Positions 44,172 to 54,412 of a stretch of 64,000 bases of DNA are shown piece after piece. Source of the DNA: Saccharopolyspora spinosa NRRL 18395 (lineage in GTDB: Bacteria > Actinomycetota > Actinomycetes > Mycobacteriales > Pseudonocardiaceae); the NCBI RefSeq assembly GCF_000194155.1, contig NZ_GL877880.1, forward strand, positions 69,030 to 133,029. The letters run 5' to 3'. The position numbers and the translations under genes are program-made. The notes under the pieces are model-generated. The model did no database searches and was not told where the DNA came from. It saw nothing but the letters and a program-made list of their open reading frames with translations. Numbering within the stretch: the first letter of the stretch is position 1; each line of letters begins with the position of its first letter.

Positions 44172-44309
44172 CCCCACCCTCGCAACCGGCACCGCCGCGG
44201 GTTCTCAGTGGCCCTCTCGCGAGGACAGCCCCGGACACGACGTACGGACATACGTGTCCGGGATCCCACCGCCGAGAAGGCCGCTGAGGTTCCGCCACCT
44301 GGAAACGCT
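44172..44309 (+). repeat. Intergenic structured repeat, copy R5
   Basis: CCGCCGCGGGTTCTCAGTGG, GCGAGGACAG, the extended inner stem CCCGGACACG / CGTGTCCGGG, then GGCCGCTGAGGTTCCGCC. The outer arms CTCAGTGGCC / GGCCGCTGAG differ from R1 but remain paired. The 3' end GGAAACGCTCGTTGAAATTG is shared with R8. It ends 21 bp before the purA stop. Confidence 0.85.
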
Positions 44310-44329
44310 CGTTGAAATTGCGGTTCAAC

Positions 44330-45616
<1,287 letters not shown>

Positions 45617-45719
45617 GTGAAACTCCAACCTGGATTGGGTGGTCGCCAGCGTGACCGCACGCTTCGCCCGCTCCCACCACGGGGTATGCCGGTCGATCAG
45701 GGTAAACCAGGAGCGAAAC

Positions 45720-46421
45720 GTGAGTACCACCGCATTGTCCTGCGGAAACGTCGAGCGCGCAGCGCGCCCGTCCGGTGACGGAGTGCAATGGTTCGACGTC
45801 CCGGCCACGCCGGGCCGCGACGACGTGGACCCGCTGGTCGCCGGCACCGAGGAGCGGCTGGTGGTGCACGGCACCGACGCCGACCTCGCGGCGGTGGTGC
45901 TGCGCCTGCTCCGCAAGAGCCGGCTGACCGACCTGGTCGTCGGCTACGTCCCGGTCGCCGACTCGCCGGCCGCGCGGCTGTGGGGCCTCCGGGTCGGCGA
46001 CTTCGACCGCGCGCTCATCGCGGCGCCGCGTCCGGCGGCGTTGATCAGGGACGATTCGGGCGGCGTGCTGCTCGGCGAGGGGACGATCGAGCCGATCACC
46101 GGCCAGGTGTACTGCGACGACGAGCAGGTGCTCAACGGCGCCGCGGTCAGCATCACCATCTCGCCGGACCCGGCCGCCACACCGTTGCCGGAGCCCACCG
46201 CGGATCCGCTGAGCGCCATGCTCGAGCCGGCCGCCGACGGCCTGCTGGTCACCACCGTCCGCCGCGGCCTGCTGCGCCGCCGGCGCGACGTCACGCGCGG
46301 TCGCGCGGTGCAGGCGTCGTTCCGCTCGGCGACGGTGCGTCGCGACGGCGTGGCCCATCCGCGCCCGATGGAGAAATGGGTCTGGTACCGGCACACCGAG
46401 GACCTCCAACTGGCCTACTGA
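45720..46421 (+). CDS. Conserved actinobacterial protein beside purA (diacylglycerol-kinase-like C-terminal region)
   Basis: 233 aa from GTG 45720 with AGGAG 8 nt before. The middle (DLVVGYVPVADSPAARLWGL) and the C-terminal half (LLRRRRDVTRGRAVQASFRS, ending WVWYRHTEDLQLAY) recall the substrate domain of YegS/diacylglycerol-kinase-like proteins. A kinase GGDGT motif is absent. A similar gene next to purA is, as I recall, common in streptomycetes. No signal or membrane segment. Activity is not established. Confidence 0.65.
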   Translation: MSTTALSCGNVERAARPSGDGVQWFDVPATPGRDDVDPLVAGTEERLVVHGTDADLAAVVLRLLRKSRLTDLVVGYVPVADSPAARLWGLRVGDFDRALIAAPRPAALIRDDSGGVLLGEGTIEPITGQVYCDDEQVLNGAAVSITISPDPAATPLPEPTADPLSAMLEPAADGLLVTTVRRGLLRRRRDVTRGRAVQASFRSATVRRDGVAHPRPMEKWVWYRHTEDLQLAY

Positions 46422-46757
46422 AAGCAGAACTCCGCATTTCGACCAAATAGGATCCGATTCCACCCGAATTGGGATCCCCGACGCGCAACGCCCTGACCTG
46501 CGCCAATCCGGGCCGGATTGGTCCGAAATCACCCATTCCAAAACGGGACGAGTGCCGGCGGAACCAACTCGGCGGGCCGCAATTCCGATGACTTCCGGAA
46601 CAGGTGTGCCGGATGGTGCGAAATTAACCAAGAGGTGGCACGATCGTGGCGGTTTCACGCCAAGTCATCCATTGGTCACGCTCCGGCATTGTCTCGGCCA
46701 CCCGCGTGGGCAATGGTCAACACGGACACCGGCGAGACGCCCATGCGGAGGGAAGCC
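46422..46757. other. 336-bp gap with one perfect palindrome
   Basis: It lies between two plus-strand genes. CCAATCCGGGCCGGATTGG (46503-46521) is a perfect 19-bp palindrome; otherwise it is moderately AT-rich and without ORFs, and probably holds the nuclease promoter. Confidence 0.5.
46503..46521. promoter_or_regulatory. Perfect 19-bp palindrome upstream of nuclease gene
   Basis: 9-bp arms CCAATCCGG / CCGGATTGG around one base. It may be a terminator stem for the upstream gene or an operator 237 bp before the nuclease start; which one cannot be decided. Confidence 0.4.
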
Positions 46758-47396
46758 ATGAGAGGCCACCGATCGTTGCGCGCCACCCTGACCGCCCTGC
46801 CCCTGGCGGGTGCCCTCGGCCTCGCGCTGGCCGTTCCGGCCAGCGCCGAGCCGCCCGGCATTCCCAGCCCGGAGACGGCGAAGACCGAACTCACTGAGCT
46901 GACCGTCGCGCCGGAGGGCCCGATGGACGGCTACAGCCGGGAGAAGTTCCCGCACTGGATCGAAGGCCCGGACGGCTGCAACACCCGCGAGGCGGTGCTC
47001 AAGCGCGACGGGAAGGACGTGGCGGTCGGCTCGGACTGCTACCCGACTTCCGGCAGCTGGTTCAGCCCCTACGACGGTGCGACCTGGACCAAACCGTCCG
47101 ATTTGGACATCGACCACGTCGTGCCGCTGGCCGCCGCGTGGCGCTCCGGCGCCGCGAAGTGGACCCAGGACCAGCGCCAGGCGTTCGCCAACGACCTGGA
47201 AGGCCCGCAGCTGATCGCGGTCACCGACAACGTCAACCAGTCCAAGGGCGACCAAACTCCGGACGAGTGGATGCCGCCGGAGGCCGGCTACCACTGCAAG
47301 TACGCGTCGATGTGGGTCGGCACCAAGCACAAGTACCAGCTGACCGTCACCGACGCGGAGAAGTCCGCGCTGCAGAAGGCCCTCAACGGCTGCTGA
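46758..47396 (+). CDS. Secreted HNH-family nuclease (DUF1524/GmrSD C-terminal type)
   Basis: 212 aa from ATG 46758 with GGAGGGAAG upstream. Sec signal at residues 1-30 (...ALAVPASA). The domain shows CNTREAVLKRDG, CYPTSGSWFSPYDGATW and the metal-binding DIDHVVPLAAAWRSGA, followed by LIAVTDNVNQSKGDQTPDEW and a C-terminal CKYA. This matches secreted actinobacterial HNH endonucleases. Four Cys probably form two disulfides. A role in extracellular DNA use is likely. Confidence 0.92.
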   Translation: MRGHRSLRATLTALPLAGALGLALAVPASAEPPGIPSPETAKTELTELTVAPEGPMDGYSREKFPHWIEGPDGCNTREAVLKRDGKDVAVGSDCYPTSGSWFSPYDGATWTKPSDLDIDHVVPLAAAWRSGAAKWTQDQRQAFANDLEGPQLIAVTDNVNQSKGDQTPDEWMPPEAGYHCKYASMWVGTKHKYQLTVTDAEKSALQKALNGC

Positions 47397-47542
47397 TCAC
47401 CGGTGCCCCGCCTGACCGGCGGGGCACCACCCCGCCAGGACCTGGCCGACGCGGCGGTTTCGCGCGAAATCGCCGTCCGGACGCGCCAGGTCCTGACAGG
47501 ACATACTGGGGGCATCCGAGGCGTCGTGAAGAGGACGGTTCG

Positions 47543-47824
47543 ATGTCAGACCACGCAGAGCACGCAGCGATGCTGCGTTCCGAGGTGACCGCGCCGCCGG
47601 GTGGGGTGATGACCGACGAGGTCGGGGTGATCACCGGCGACCTGGAGCTGGCCACCGAATGCACCGACGGCGACGTGACGGTGTGGGTGCGCTACGCGGG
47701 CGCCGCCGAGTGGTACCGGCTCTCGGCCGCCGACTGCCACCTCCACGACCCGCGCGATCACGGCGCGCTGCACACCGCCCTGGTAGCGGTCCTGCACCGC
47801 CCCAATGCCGACCTACGTGGTTGA
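47543..47824 (+). CDS. Small conserved-looking protein of unknown function
   Basis: 93 aa from ATG 47543 with GAGGAC upstream. Acidic, soluble, no signal; DVTVWVRYAGAAEWYRLSAA and a His-rich end (DCHLHDPRDHGALHTALVAV). It resembles the many short actinobacterial proteins annotated as hypothetical. Convergent with the FUSC gene. Confidence 0.65.
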   Translation: MSDHAEHAAMLRSEVTAPPGGVMTDEVGVITGDLELATECTDGDVTVWVRYAGAAEWYRLSAADCHLHDPRDHGALHTALVAVLHRPNADLRG

Positions 47825-47835
47825 CCGAGGGGCCA

Positions 47836-48939
47836 TCACCCGGACTTCTCCTCGGGGTGCAGGGGCGGTAGGGCGGCAATCGCTTCGATTCGGCTGAGGC
47901 CCGTGGCTTGCAGGAGGTCCACCGCGATCGAGCGGACCTGCATAACCACCACCTGCATCGAGAAGTCCCCCTCGCCGAGGAGCTCCACTGTGGACTTCTT
48001 GGCAACCGACCGGGCCCCCTCGCGGGTCTGCAGCGGATCCACACCGCTGGCCAGCTCGTCACGCAGCAGCACCACGGCGCCCGCCAACTCCTCCAGGAGG
48101 CCCGGCAGCGGGCGGGGCACCGGCTCGCCGTCCCGCAGCGCGGCGAGCGCCCGTCGCGCCAGCACACGGGTGTTGCGCAGCGCGCGGTCGATCGGCGTCG
48201 CCGCCGTCTCGTAGCGCTCCAAGTCGCCGCGCCGCCGCCACCGGATGGGCGCGAACCGCGCGATCTCCTGCCCAGCCTCCAGCGCGGTGCGGAGTTCTTC
48301 CACGTGCTTCTGGCTCTTGCGCGCCTTCGCGAGCACATCAGTGGCGAGATCGAGATCCTGCCGCGCCACCGCGTTCCCGACACCGCGCAGCGCGTCGGCG
48401 AGGGCACCGAGCACGAGGCGCCCGTTGCGGTGCGCCACGGCGAGCGGGTTCGCCGGCAGCAGTGCGGCGACGATGAAGCCGACCAGGCCGCCGATCGCCG
48501 CGTCGATCATGCGGGTCAGCCCGCCCGCGCTGGCCGGTGGCAGCAGCGTCGCGACCAGCACCGACGACGACGCGGCCTGCAGCACGATCACGCCTCCGCT
48601 GTCCAGCAGCACCGCGGTGCTCATGGCCAACGCGACGACCAGCGCGATCTGCCAGGCGCCGGTGCCGATGAACGAGATCAGGATGTCGCCGACGCCGATC
48701 CCGATGCTGACGCCGACCACCAGCTCCAGGGCCCGCCGCATCCGCTGGCCCAGCGTGACGCCGAGCGAGATGACGGCGGCGATCGGCGCGAAGAACGGGG
48801 CCGGGTGCCCGAACAAGTGGCGCGCCAGGAACCACGCGAGGCCGGCCGCGATCGCGCACTGGGCGATCGGAACGCCGGTGCGCATGAGGCGACGCAAGCG
48901 GCGGACGAGCTCCTCGCGCAATCGATGCACGGTGGACAT
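47836..48939 (-). CDS. FUSC-family membrane protein (aromatic-acid exporter-like)
   Basis: 367 aa. About six hydrophobic helices fill residues ~22-165 (AQCAIAAGLAWFLARHLFGH, FFAPIAAVISLGVTLGQRMR, then LVVGVSIGIGVGDILISFIG). The remainder is a long helical cytosolic domain (LAKARKSQKHVEELRTALEA). FUSC proteins relate to fusaric-acid resistance and aromatic carboxylate efflux; the substrate here is unknown. The ATG has no clear Shine-Dalgarno. Convergent with the small gene upstream. Confidence 0.88.
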   Translation of the reverse strand: MSTVHRLREELVRRLRRLMRTGVPIAQCAIAAGLAWFLARHLFGHPAPFFAPIAAVISLGVTLGQRMRRALELVVGVSIGIGVGDILISFIGTGAWQIALVVALAMSTAVLLDSGGVIVLQAASSSVLVATLLPPASAGGLTRMIDAAIGGLVGFIVAALLPANPLAVAHRNGRLVLGALADALRGVGNAVARQDLDLATDVLAKARKSQKHVEELRTALEAGQEIARFAPIRWRRRGDLERYETAATPIDRALRNTRVLARRALAALRDGEPVPRPLPGLLEELAGAVVLLRDELASGVDPLQTREGARSVAKKSTVELLGEGDFSMQVVVMQVRSIAVDLLQATGLSRIEAIAALPPLHPEEKSG

Positions 48940-49037
48940 TGTCCGACAGATCCCGGCGCAATCCGAGCGTCACCGAAGTGATCCTCGCTTGATCTTCGGG
49001 TGCGCGACCGGACCGGTCGCGCACCCGAGGACTCCGC

Positions 49038-49448
49038 TCAGGCCAGGCCGGTCGCGTCCAGGGACGCCGGGTCGCTGTCGGCGAGCAGCTGGCGGCAGCG
49101 GCCGAACTCGTCGGCTTCGCCGATCGCTCTCGCGGCCTTCGCCAGCGCCGCGATCGAGCGGAGCACGCCCTGGTTCGGGGCGTGCCGCCACGGCACCGGC
49201 CCGAAGCCCTTCCAGCCCGCCTTGCGCAGGGCGTCCAGGCCGCGGTGGTAGCCCGTGCGGGCGTAGGCGTATGCGGCGATGTTCTCGCCCGCGTCCAGCG
49301 CCGACTCCGCGAGCGTGGCCCAAGCGGCGCTGAACGTGGGGTGGTGCGCGGCGACCTCGGCCGGGTCGGTACCCGCGGCCAGTTCGCCTTGCGCGGCCTC
49401 GTTCTCCGGCAGCAGGGTTTCCGGCGGTTCCAACAGGTTCCTCGTCAT
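49038..49448 (-). CDS. DUF3151 family protein
   Basis: 136 aa. The TFSAAWATLAESALDAGENI, AYAYARTGYHRGLDALR and PVPWRHAPNQGVLRSIAAL segments are characteristic of DUF3151, an actinobacterial family of unknown role. It often lies next to fba and near purA, as here (as I recall, also in mycobacteria). Soluble, helical, TPR-like appearance. It follows fba on the same strand after a hairpin. Confidence 0.9.
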   Translation of the reverse strand: MTRNLLEPPETLLPENEAAQGELAAGTDPAEVAAHHPTFSAAWATLAESALDAGENIAAYAYARTGYHRGLDALRKAGWKGFGPVPWRHAPNQGVLRSIAALAKAARAIGEADEFGRCRQLLADSDPASLDATGLA

Positions 49449-49471
49449 GGCCCAATCCTCCCAGGCGCGAA

Positions 49472-49505
49472 GACGGCCCGTCCGCCACCAGGCGAACGGG
49501 CCGTC
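49472..49505 (-). terminator. Terminator-like hairpin after fba
   Basis: GACGGCCCGT / ACGGGCCGTC, 10-bp perfect arms, 14-nt loop; a relative of the GAACGGCCCGTTC hairpins near 14.7 and 36.3 kb. Confidence 0.65.
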
Positions 49506-49552
49506 CTTTCGAGCTTCGGTTCAATCGCGATCGCGACGTGCCAAGCTCCGCG

Positions 49553-50587
<1,035 letters not shown>

Positions 50588-50738
50588 CGGTCGTCCTCCT
50601 CGGGTGGGGTCTTGTCATGGGTGACGGGATCGCGCAGCATCCTACGAGCTCGTGCCCGCTACCAGCGGGCACTTCCGGCCCGGTGCCACACTTTCGCGTC
50701 ACAGTGCCCCAGCGGGGGCTGTTTTGGAAAGCCGGTGA

Positions 50739-50764
50739 CAGGATTCAGAACGGGACGAATCCTG
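50739..50764. promoter_or_regulatory. Inverted repeat in the fba/YciI intergenic region
   Basis: CAGGATTC and GAATCCTG, perfect 8-bp arms around 10 bp. Possible operator; no identity proposed. Confidence 0.35.
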
Positions 50765-50827
50765 TGGATATCCTCACACGCTGCAGGTTCGGCGGCCAGG
50801 GGGCCCACCGATTTGATCTTGAAGCTG

Positions 50828-51106
50828 TTACGCCCATGCCCCGGTGAGCAGGTTCCACTCGCGGACGGTGGTCTTGGCGATCACGCCGGCCTCCGTGTAG
50901 GGGTCCGCGTCGAGGACTTTCTGGAGCTCATCGGCGTCGGCCGCCTCGTAGATCAGCTGCGCGCCTAGGTTGTCGGCGAACGGGCCGCCCGCCAGCAGCA
51001 CGCCGCGGTCAGCGAGCTCGCGGCAGTACTCCCGGTGCGCGGGACGCACCCCCAGGCGGCGCTCCTCGTCCTCGCCGTACACCAGATCGACCACGAACTT
51101 GGCCAT
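50828..51106 (-). CDS. YciI-family protein
   Basis: 92 aa from ATG 51106 with GGAGG 8 nt upstream. The ferredoxin-like YciI/YCGL fold is indicated by MAKFVVDLVYG, the conserved His in RPAHREYCRELADRG, and LAGGPFADN with its Asp, then DPYTEAGVIAKTTVREW. Relatives include dehalogenase-like and muconolactone-isomerase-like enzymes; function here is unknown. Confidence 0.9.
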   Translation of the reverse strand: MAKFVVDLVYGEDEERRLGVRPAHREYCRELADRGVLLAGGPFADNLGAQLIYEAADADELQKVLDADPYTEAGVIAKTTVREWNLLTGAWA

Positions 51107-51182
51107 CCCGACACCTCCGTTGCGGATCACCGATCGATATCGACGCTACCCGGTCGTGGTACACGCGCCAGTGGCCAGCCGG

Positions 51183-51188
51183 TAGGTT
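51183..51188 (+). promoter_or_regulatory. Putative -10 of a leaderless sigma-factor gene
   Basis: TAGGTT, 8 nt before ATG 51197; no Shine-Dalgarno. Confidence 0.45.
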
Positions 51189-51196
51189 GTCCGATC

Positions 51197-51769
51197 ATGG
51201 CCGGTGATTCGCACAGCGCCGAACGGAGCGTCGAACGGACCCTCGGGCATCTGCGCGCGTTGGACAGCCCGTCCGCGCAGATCCCGGCGCAGCCGCTGAC
51301 CCTGGAAGACCTGTACCGCCAGCAGCGCATGCGGATGGTGCGCCTAGCGATCCTGCTGGTCGACGACCCGGCGACGGCCGAGGACGTGGTGCAGGAGGCG
51401 TTCACCGGGCTGTACCGCAACTGGTCCGGGCTGCGCGACGCCAAGGCCGCGATCGGCTACCTGCGGACCGCAGTCGTCAATGGCAGCCGCTCGGTGCTGC
51501 GGCGCCGCAAGACGGCCCGCGAGTACCAGCCGCCGCACCAGACCGACGCACGGTCGGCGGAGTCGCTGGCGATGTTGACCTCCGAGCACCAGGCGGTCGT
51601 GGTCGCGCTGGGGCAGCTGCCACGCCGGCAGCGCGAGGTGCTGGTGCTTCGCTACTACGGGGACCTCTCGGAGGCGGAGATTGCCGACGCCACGGGGGTG
51701 TCGCGGGGGACCGTGAAGTCGACCGCGAGCCGCGGGCTGGAGGCCCTGCAGAAGCTGATGGGCAACTGA
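51197..51769 (+). CDS. SigE-family ECF RNA polymerase sigma factor (orphan)
   Basis: 190 aa from ATG 51197; a longer frame to 51035 overlaps the YciI gene in antisense. Region 2 (LEDLYRQQRMRMVRLAILLV, DDPATAEDVVQEAFTGLYRN) and region 4 (ALGQLPRRQREVLVLRYYGD, LSEAEIADATGVSRGTVKS) are typical. Unlike the sigma at 33.4 kb, no membrane partner follows; the next gene is the GlcNAc kinase 87 bp downstream. The N-terminal ~40 residues form an extra low-complexity segment. Confidence 0.9.
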   Translation: MAGDSHSAERSVERTLGHLRALDSPSAQIPAQPLTLEDLYRQQRMRMVRLAILLVDDPATAEDVVQEAFTGLYRNWSGLRDAKAAIGYLRTAVVNGSRSVLRRRKTAREYQPPHQTDARSAESLAMLTSEHQAVVVALGQLPRRQREVLVLRYYGDLSEAEIADATGVSRGTVKSTASRGLEALQKLMGN

Positions 51770-51812
51770 TCGAGAGGGAAGTCCGCGAAATCCGGGGCGA
51801 ACAACACACCGA

Positions 51813-51828
51813 TTTGGTGTAGACCACT
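51813..51828 (+). promoter_or_regulatory. Probable DasR-type operator (dre) upstream of kinase-nagA operon
   Basis: TTTGGTGTAGACCACT matches the Streptomyces dre consensus ACTGGTCTAGACCACT at 13 of 16 positions and lies 28 bp before the operon start. DasR is the GntR-family repressor of GlcNAc genes. Confidence 0.65.
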
Positions 51829-51856
51829 GGGTGGCTGGTAGCGGAGGATCGTCGGC

Positions 51857-52780
51857 GTGACCGCACACGCCATCGCCGTAGACGTCGGCGGTACCGAGAT
51901 GAAGGCAGCCCTGGTGACCGTCGACCGCGATACCGCGCGGCCGTTGCGCCACACGCGGCGCCCGACCCCGCGCGGCGCGGACGGTGCCGCGACCGCCGAT
52001 CTCGTCGTCGAGGCCGTCGCCGAGGCGGTGTCCGACCTGCGTTCCGGCGCGGACGTGGTGGACGCCGTCGGGGTGGTGGTGCCCGGCGTGGTCGACGAGG
52101 TCCGCGGCGTCGGGGTGTTCTCCGCCAACCTCGGTTGGCGGGATGTGCCGCTGCGCGACCGGCTCGCCGCCCGCATCGGACTGCCGCTGGGTTTCGGCCA
52201 CGACGTCCGCGCCAGCGGGCTCGCCGAGGTGCGCTTCGGCGCCGCCCGCGGGATGCGCGACGTGGTCGTGCTGCCGATCGGCACCGGGATCGCCGCCGCG
52301 ATGGTGCTCGACGGCCAGCCCTACGCCGGGGGCGGCTTCGCCGGCGAGATCGGGCACGTCGACATCGGGCACGGCGAACCATGCGGGTGCGGGAGCAGCG
52401 GATGCGTCGAGGCCGTGGCCTCGTCGGCGGCGGTGGCCAGGCGCTACCGGGCGCGGACCGGCCGGGACGTCTCGGGGGCAGACGTCGCCGCCGCGGTGCG
52501 GGCAGGCGATCCGGACGCGCAGGCGGTGTGGCAGGACGCGATCGATGCGCTGGCCAAGGGCCTGCTGGTGCTCGTGACGGTCGCGGCGCCCGAGTGCATC
52601 GTGCTCGGTGGCGGATTCGCGCAGGCCGGGGAGCTGCTCGTCGCGCCGCTGCGCGCCCGGTTGGACGGCATGCTGGCGGCGTACCACCGCCGCCCCCACC
52701 TCAAACTGGCCGAGCTCGGCGACACCGCGGGCTGCCTCGGCGCAGCTCTGCTGGCGACGGAAGGGTTGAAAACAACGTGA
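51857..52780 (+). CDS. ROK-family sugar kinase, probable N-acetylglucosamine kinase
   Basis: 307 aa from GTG 51857 with GGAGGATC upstream. ROK features: HAIAVDVGGTEMKAALV phosphate loop, IGTGIAAAMVLDG, GEIGHVDI with the catalytic region and the zinc cluster CGCGSSGCVEAVAS. The stop overlaps the nagA start (GTGA). That coupling and the upstream dre-like site support GlcNAc over glucose as substrate, though ROK specificity cannot be read from sequence with certainty. Confidence 0.88.
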   Translation: MTAHAIAVDVGGTEMKAALVTVDRDTARPLRHTRRPTPRGADGAATADLVVEAVAEAVSDLRSGADVVDAVGVVVPGVVDEVRGVGVFSANLGWRDVPLRDRLAARIGLPLGFGHDVRASGLAEVRFGAARGMRDVVVLPIGTGIAAAMVLDGQPYAGGGFAGEIGHVDIGHGEPCGCGSSGCVEAVASSAAVARRYRARTGRDVSGADVAAAVRAGDPDAQAVWQDAIDALAKGLLVLVTVAAPECIVLGGGFAQAGELLVAPLRARLDGMLAAYHRRPHLKLAELGDTAGCLGAALLATEGLKTT

Positions 52781-53925
52781 ACGATCCCGAACTGATCCTC
52801 GCCGGTGGGCAGGTCGTCACCGCCGACGGAGTGCTGGACGGAGGCTGGGTCCGCGTCTCCGGCGGGAAGATCGCCGCGGTCGGCACCGGCCCGGCGCCGA
52901 CCGGCCCCGCCGTCGACCTGGCCGGGCGGTGGCTGGTGCCCGGCTTCGTGGACATCCACTGCCACGGCGGTGGCGGCGGCTCGTTCACGGGCATCGAGGT
53001 CGACCAGTCGCACGCCGCGATCAACACCCACCGCGCGCACGGCACGACGACGATGCTGGCCAGCCTCGTGTCGGCGCCGCTGCCCGACCTGACCAAGCAG
53101 ATCAGCGCGCTCAGCGAACTGGTCACCGACGGCTCGCTGGCGGGCATCCACCTGGAGGGGCCGTTCCTGTCCGCGGCGCGCTGCGGCGCGCACGACCCGG
53201 CGATCCTCCGGCCGCCGGAGAAGACGGCCGTCCAGCAGCTGCTGGACGCCGGGCGGGGCGCGGTGCGGATGATCACCTTGGCACCGGAGCTGCCGGAATC
53301 GCTGAACGCCATCCGGCAGCTCGTGGACTACGACGTGATCGCGGCAGTCGGGCACACCGACGCGGTGCTGGACCAGGTGGTTCCCGCAGTGGAGGCGGGC
53401 GCGACGGTGGCCACGCACCTGTTCAACGCCATGCGGCCGCTGCACCACCGGGAGCCGGGCCCGATCGGGGTTCTGCTCGAGGACGAGCGGGTGACCGTCG
53501 AGCTCATCTGCGACCTGGTGCACCTGCACCCGGCGGTCGTGAAACTCGCCGCCTCGCACGCGGGCACCGGGCGGACGGTGCTGGTCACGGACGCGATCAG
53601 CGCCACGGAGGGGGGCGACGGCACCTACGAGCTGGGTAGTCTGCCGGTCACCGTGATCGACGGCGAACCGCGCCTGGCGGACGGCTCGCTGGCAGGCAGC
53701 ACGCTGACGATGGACGTGGCGTTCCGGAACGTGGTCGAGTCCTGCGGGCTGACGGTGCCTGCGGCGGTCGCGGCCTCGTCGACGAAACCGGCCCGCCTGC
53801 TCGGCCTCGGCGACCGCATCGGCGAGATCCGGCAGGGGCTAGCGGCGGACCTGGTCGTCCTGGACGCCGACCTGGAGCTGGACGCGGTCATGAAGGACGG
53901 CACCTGGGTGACCGAACCGAACTGA
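52777..53925 (+). CDS. nagA: N-acetylglucosamine-6-phosphate deacetylase
   Basis: 382 aa, amidohydrolase. PGFVDIHCHGGGGGSF (metal site), HLEGPFLS, AVGHTDA, ATHLFNAMRPLHHREPGP and LVTDAIS with the catalytic Asp are present. It converts GlcNAc-6-P to GlcN-6-P and acetate, feeding glycolysis and wall synthesis. Its GTG overlaps the upstream kinase stop. nagB is not in the window. Two tandem palindromes follow. Confidence 0.96.
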   Translation: MNDPELILAGGQVVTADGVLDGGWVRVSGGKIAAVGTGPAPTGPAVDLAGRWLVPGFVDIHCHGGGGGSFTGIEVDQSHAAINTHRAHGTTTMLASLVSAPLPDLTKQISALSELVTDGSLAGIHLEGPFLSAARCGAHDPAILRPPEKTAVQQLLDAGRGAVRMITLAPELPESLNAIRQLVDYDVIAAVGHTDAVLDQVVPAVEAGATVATHLFNAMRPLHHREPGPIGVLLEDERVTVELICDLVHLHPAVVKLAASHAGTGRTVLVTDAISATEGGDGTYELGSLPVTVIDGEPRLADGSLAGSTLTMDVAFRNVVESCGLTVPAAVAASSTKPARLLGLGDRIGEIRQGLAADLVVLDADLELDAVMKDGTWVTEPN

Positions 53926-53949
53926 GACCACCGGCCACGCCCGGTGCTC

Positions 53950-54063
53950 CGGTTCGACCGCAGTTTCAATTGAAACTGCACGGTCACCAACCCCCAGAAC
54001 GCTGTGCGCTAGGTCGAACCCAGTTTCAATTGAAACTGCACACCCACCAACGTCCGGAACGCT
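53950..54063. repeat. Tandem ~60-bp duplication carrying two TTTCAATTGAAA palindromes
   Basis: CAGTTTCAATTGAAACTG at 53961-53978 and 54021-54038, exactly 60 bp apart. The flanks also match (GAAACTGCAC, ACCAACC/ACCAACG, GGAACGCT/AGAACGCT), so a whole unit was duplicated. Confidence 0.8.
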
Positions 54064-54100
54064 TTGGGATGGGTTGGTCGCCGCTCGCTACGCTCGGGGT

Positions 54101-54307
54101 GTGACCCGACCTGACCCCGCCCACCTCTTGTCGGCGGCGCTTCGCGCCCAGGCCGGGGGTAGCCCGGGCCCGGCTGCGCCGCCTGCCCCGCCCGCTCCGC
54201 CCCGCAAGCGCCTCCCGGTGGTCGGCGTGCTGCTGTTCGCGCTGGTCCTCGGTCTCCTGGCCGGCGGCATCGTCGGGGCGCTGACGCTGCTCCATCCCGT
54301 GTGGTGA
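54101..54307 (+). CDS. Small proline-rich single-pass membrane protein
   Basis: 68 aa from GTG 54101. A short N-terminus (TRPDPAHLLSAALRAQAGG) and a Pro/Ala stretch (PAAPPAPPAPPRKR) lead to one membrane helix (LPVVGVLLFALVLGLLAGGI) near the end. No Shine-Dalgarno; TACGCT lies 6 nt upstream. Codon third positions are strongly GC, which supports coding. It lies 105 bp upstream of dedA on the same strand. Function unknown. Confidence 0.6.
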   Translation: MTRPDPAHLLSAALRAQAGGSPGPAAPPAPPAPPRKRLPVVGVLLFALVLGLLAGGIVGALTLLHPVW

Positions 54308-54398
54308 AGGCCATGTTCACGCGACCGAGTGACCCGCGGGGTTGTCCGGCATAGTCGGCGGGTTGCTCGCCCGGAGGCTGCGCCGGGGGCGGTCACGG

Positions 54399-54404
54399 TA
54401 CCGT
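54399..54404 (+). promoter_or_regulatory. Putative -10 of a leaderless dedA promoter
   Basis: TACCGT, 8 nt before GTG 54413. Confidence 0.45.
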
Positions 54405-54412
54405 TGGCAAGC

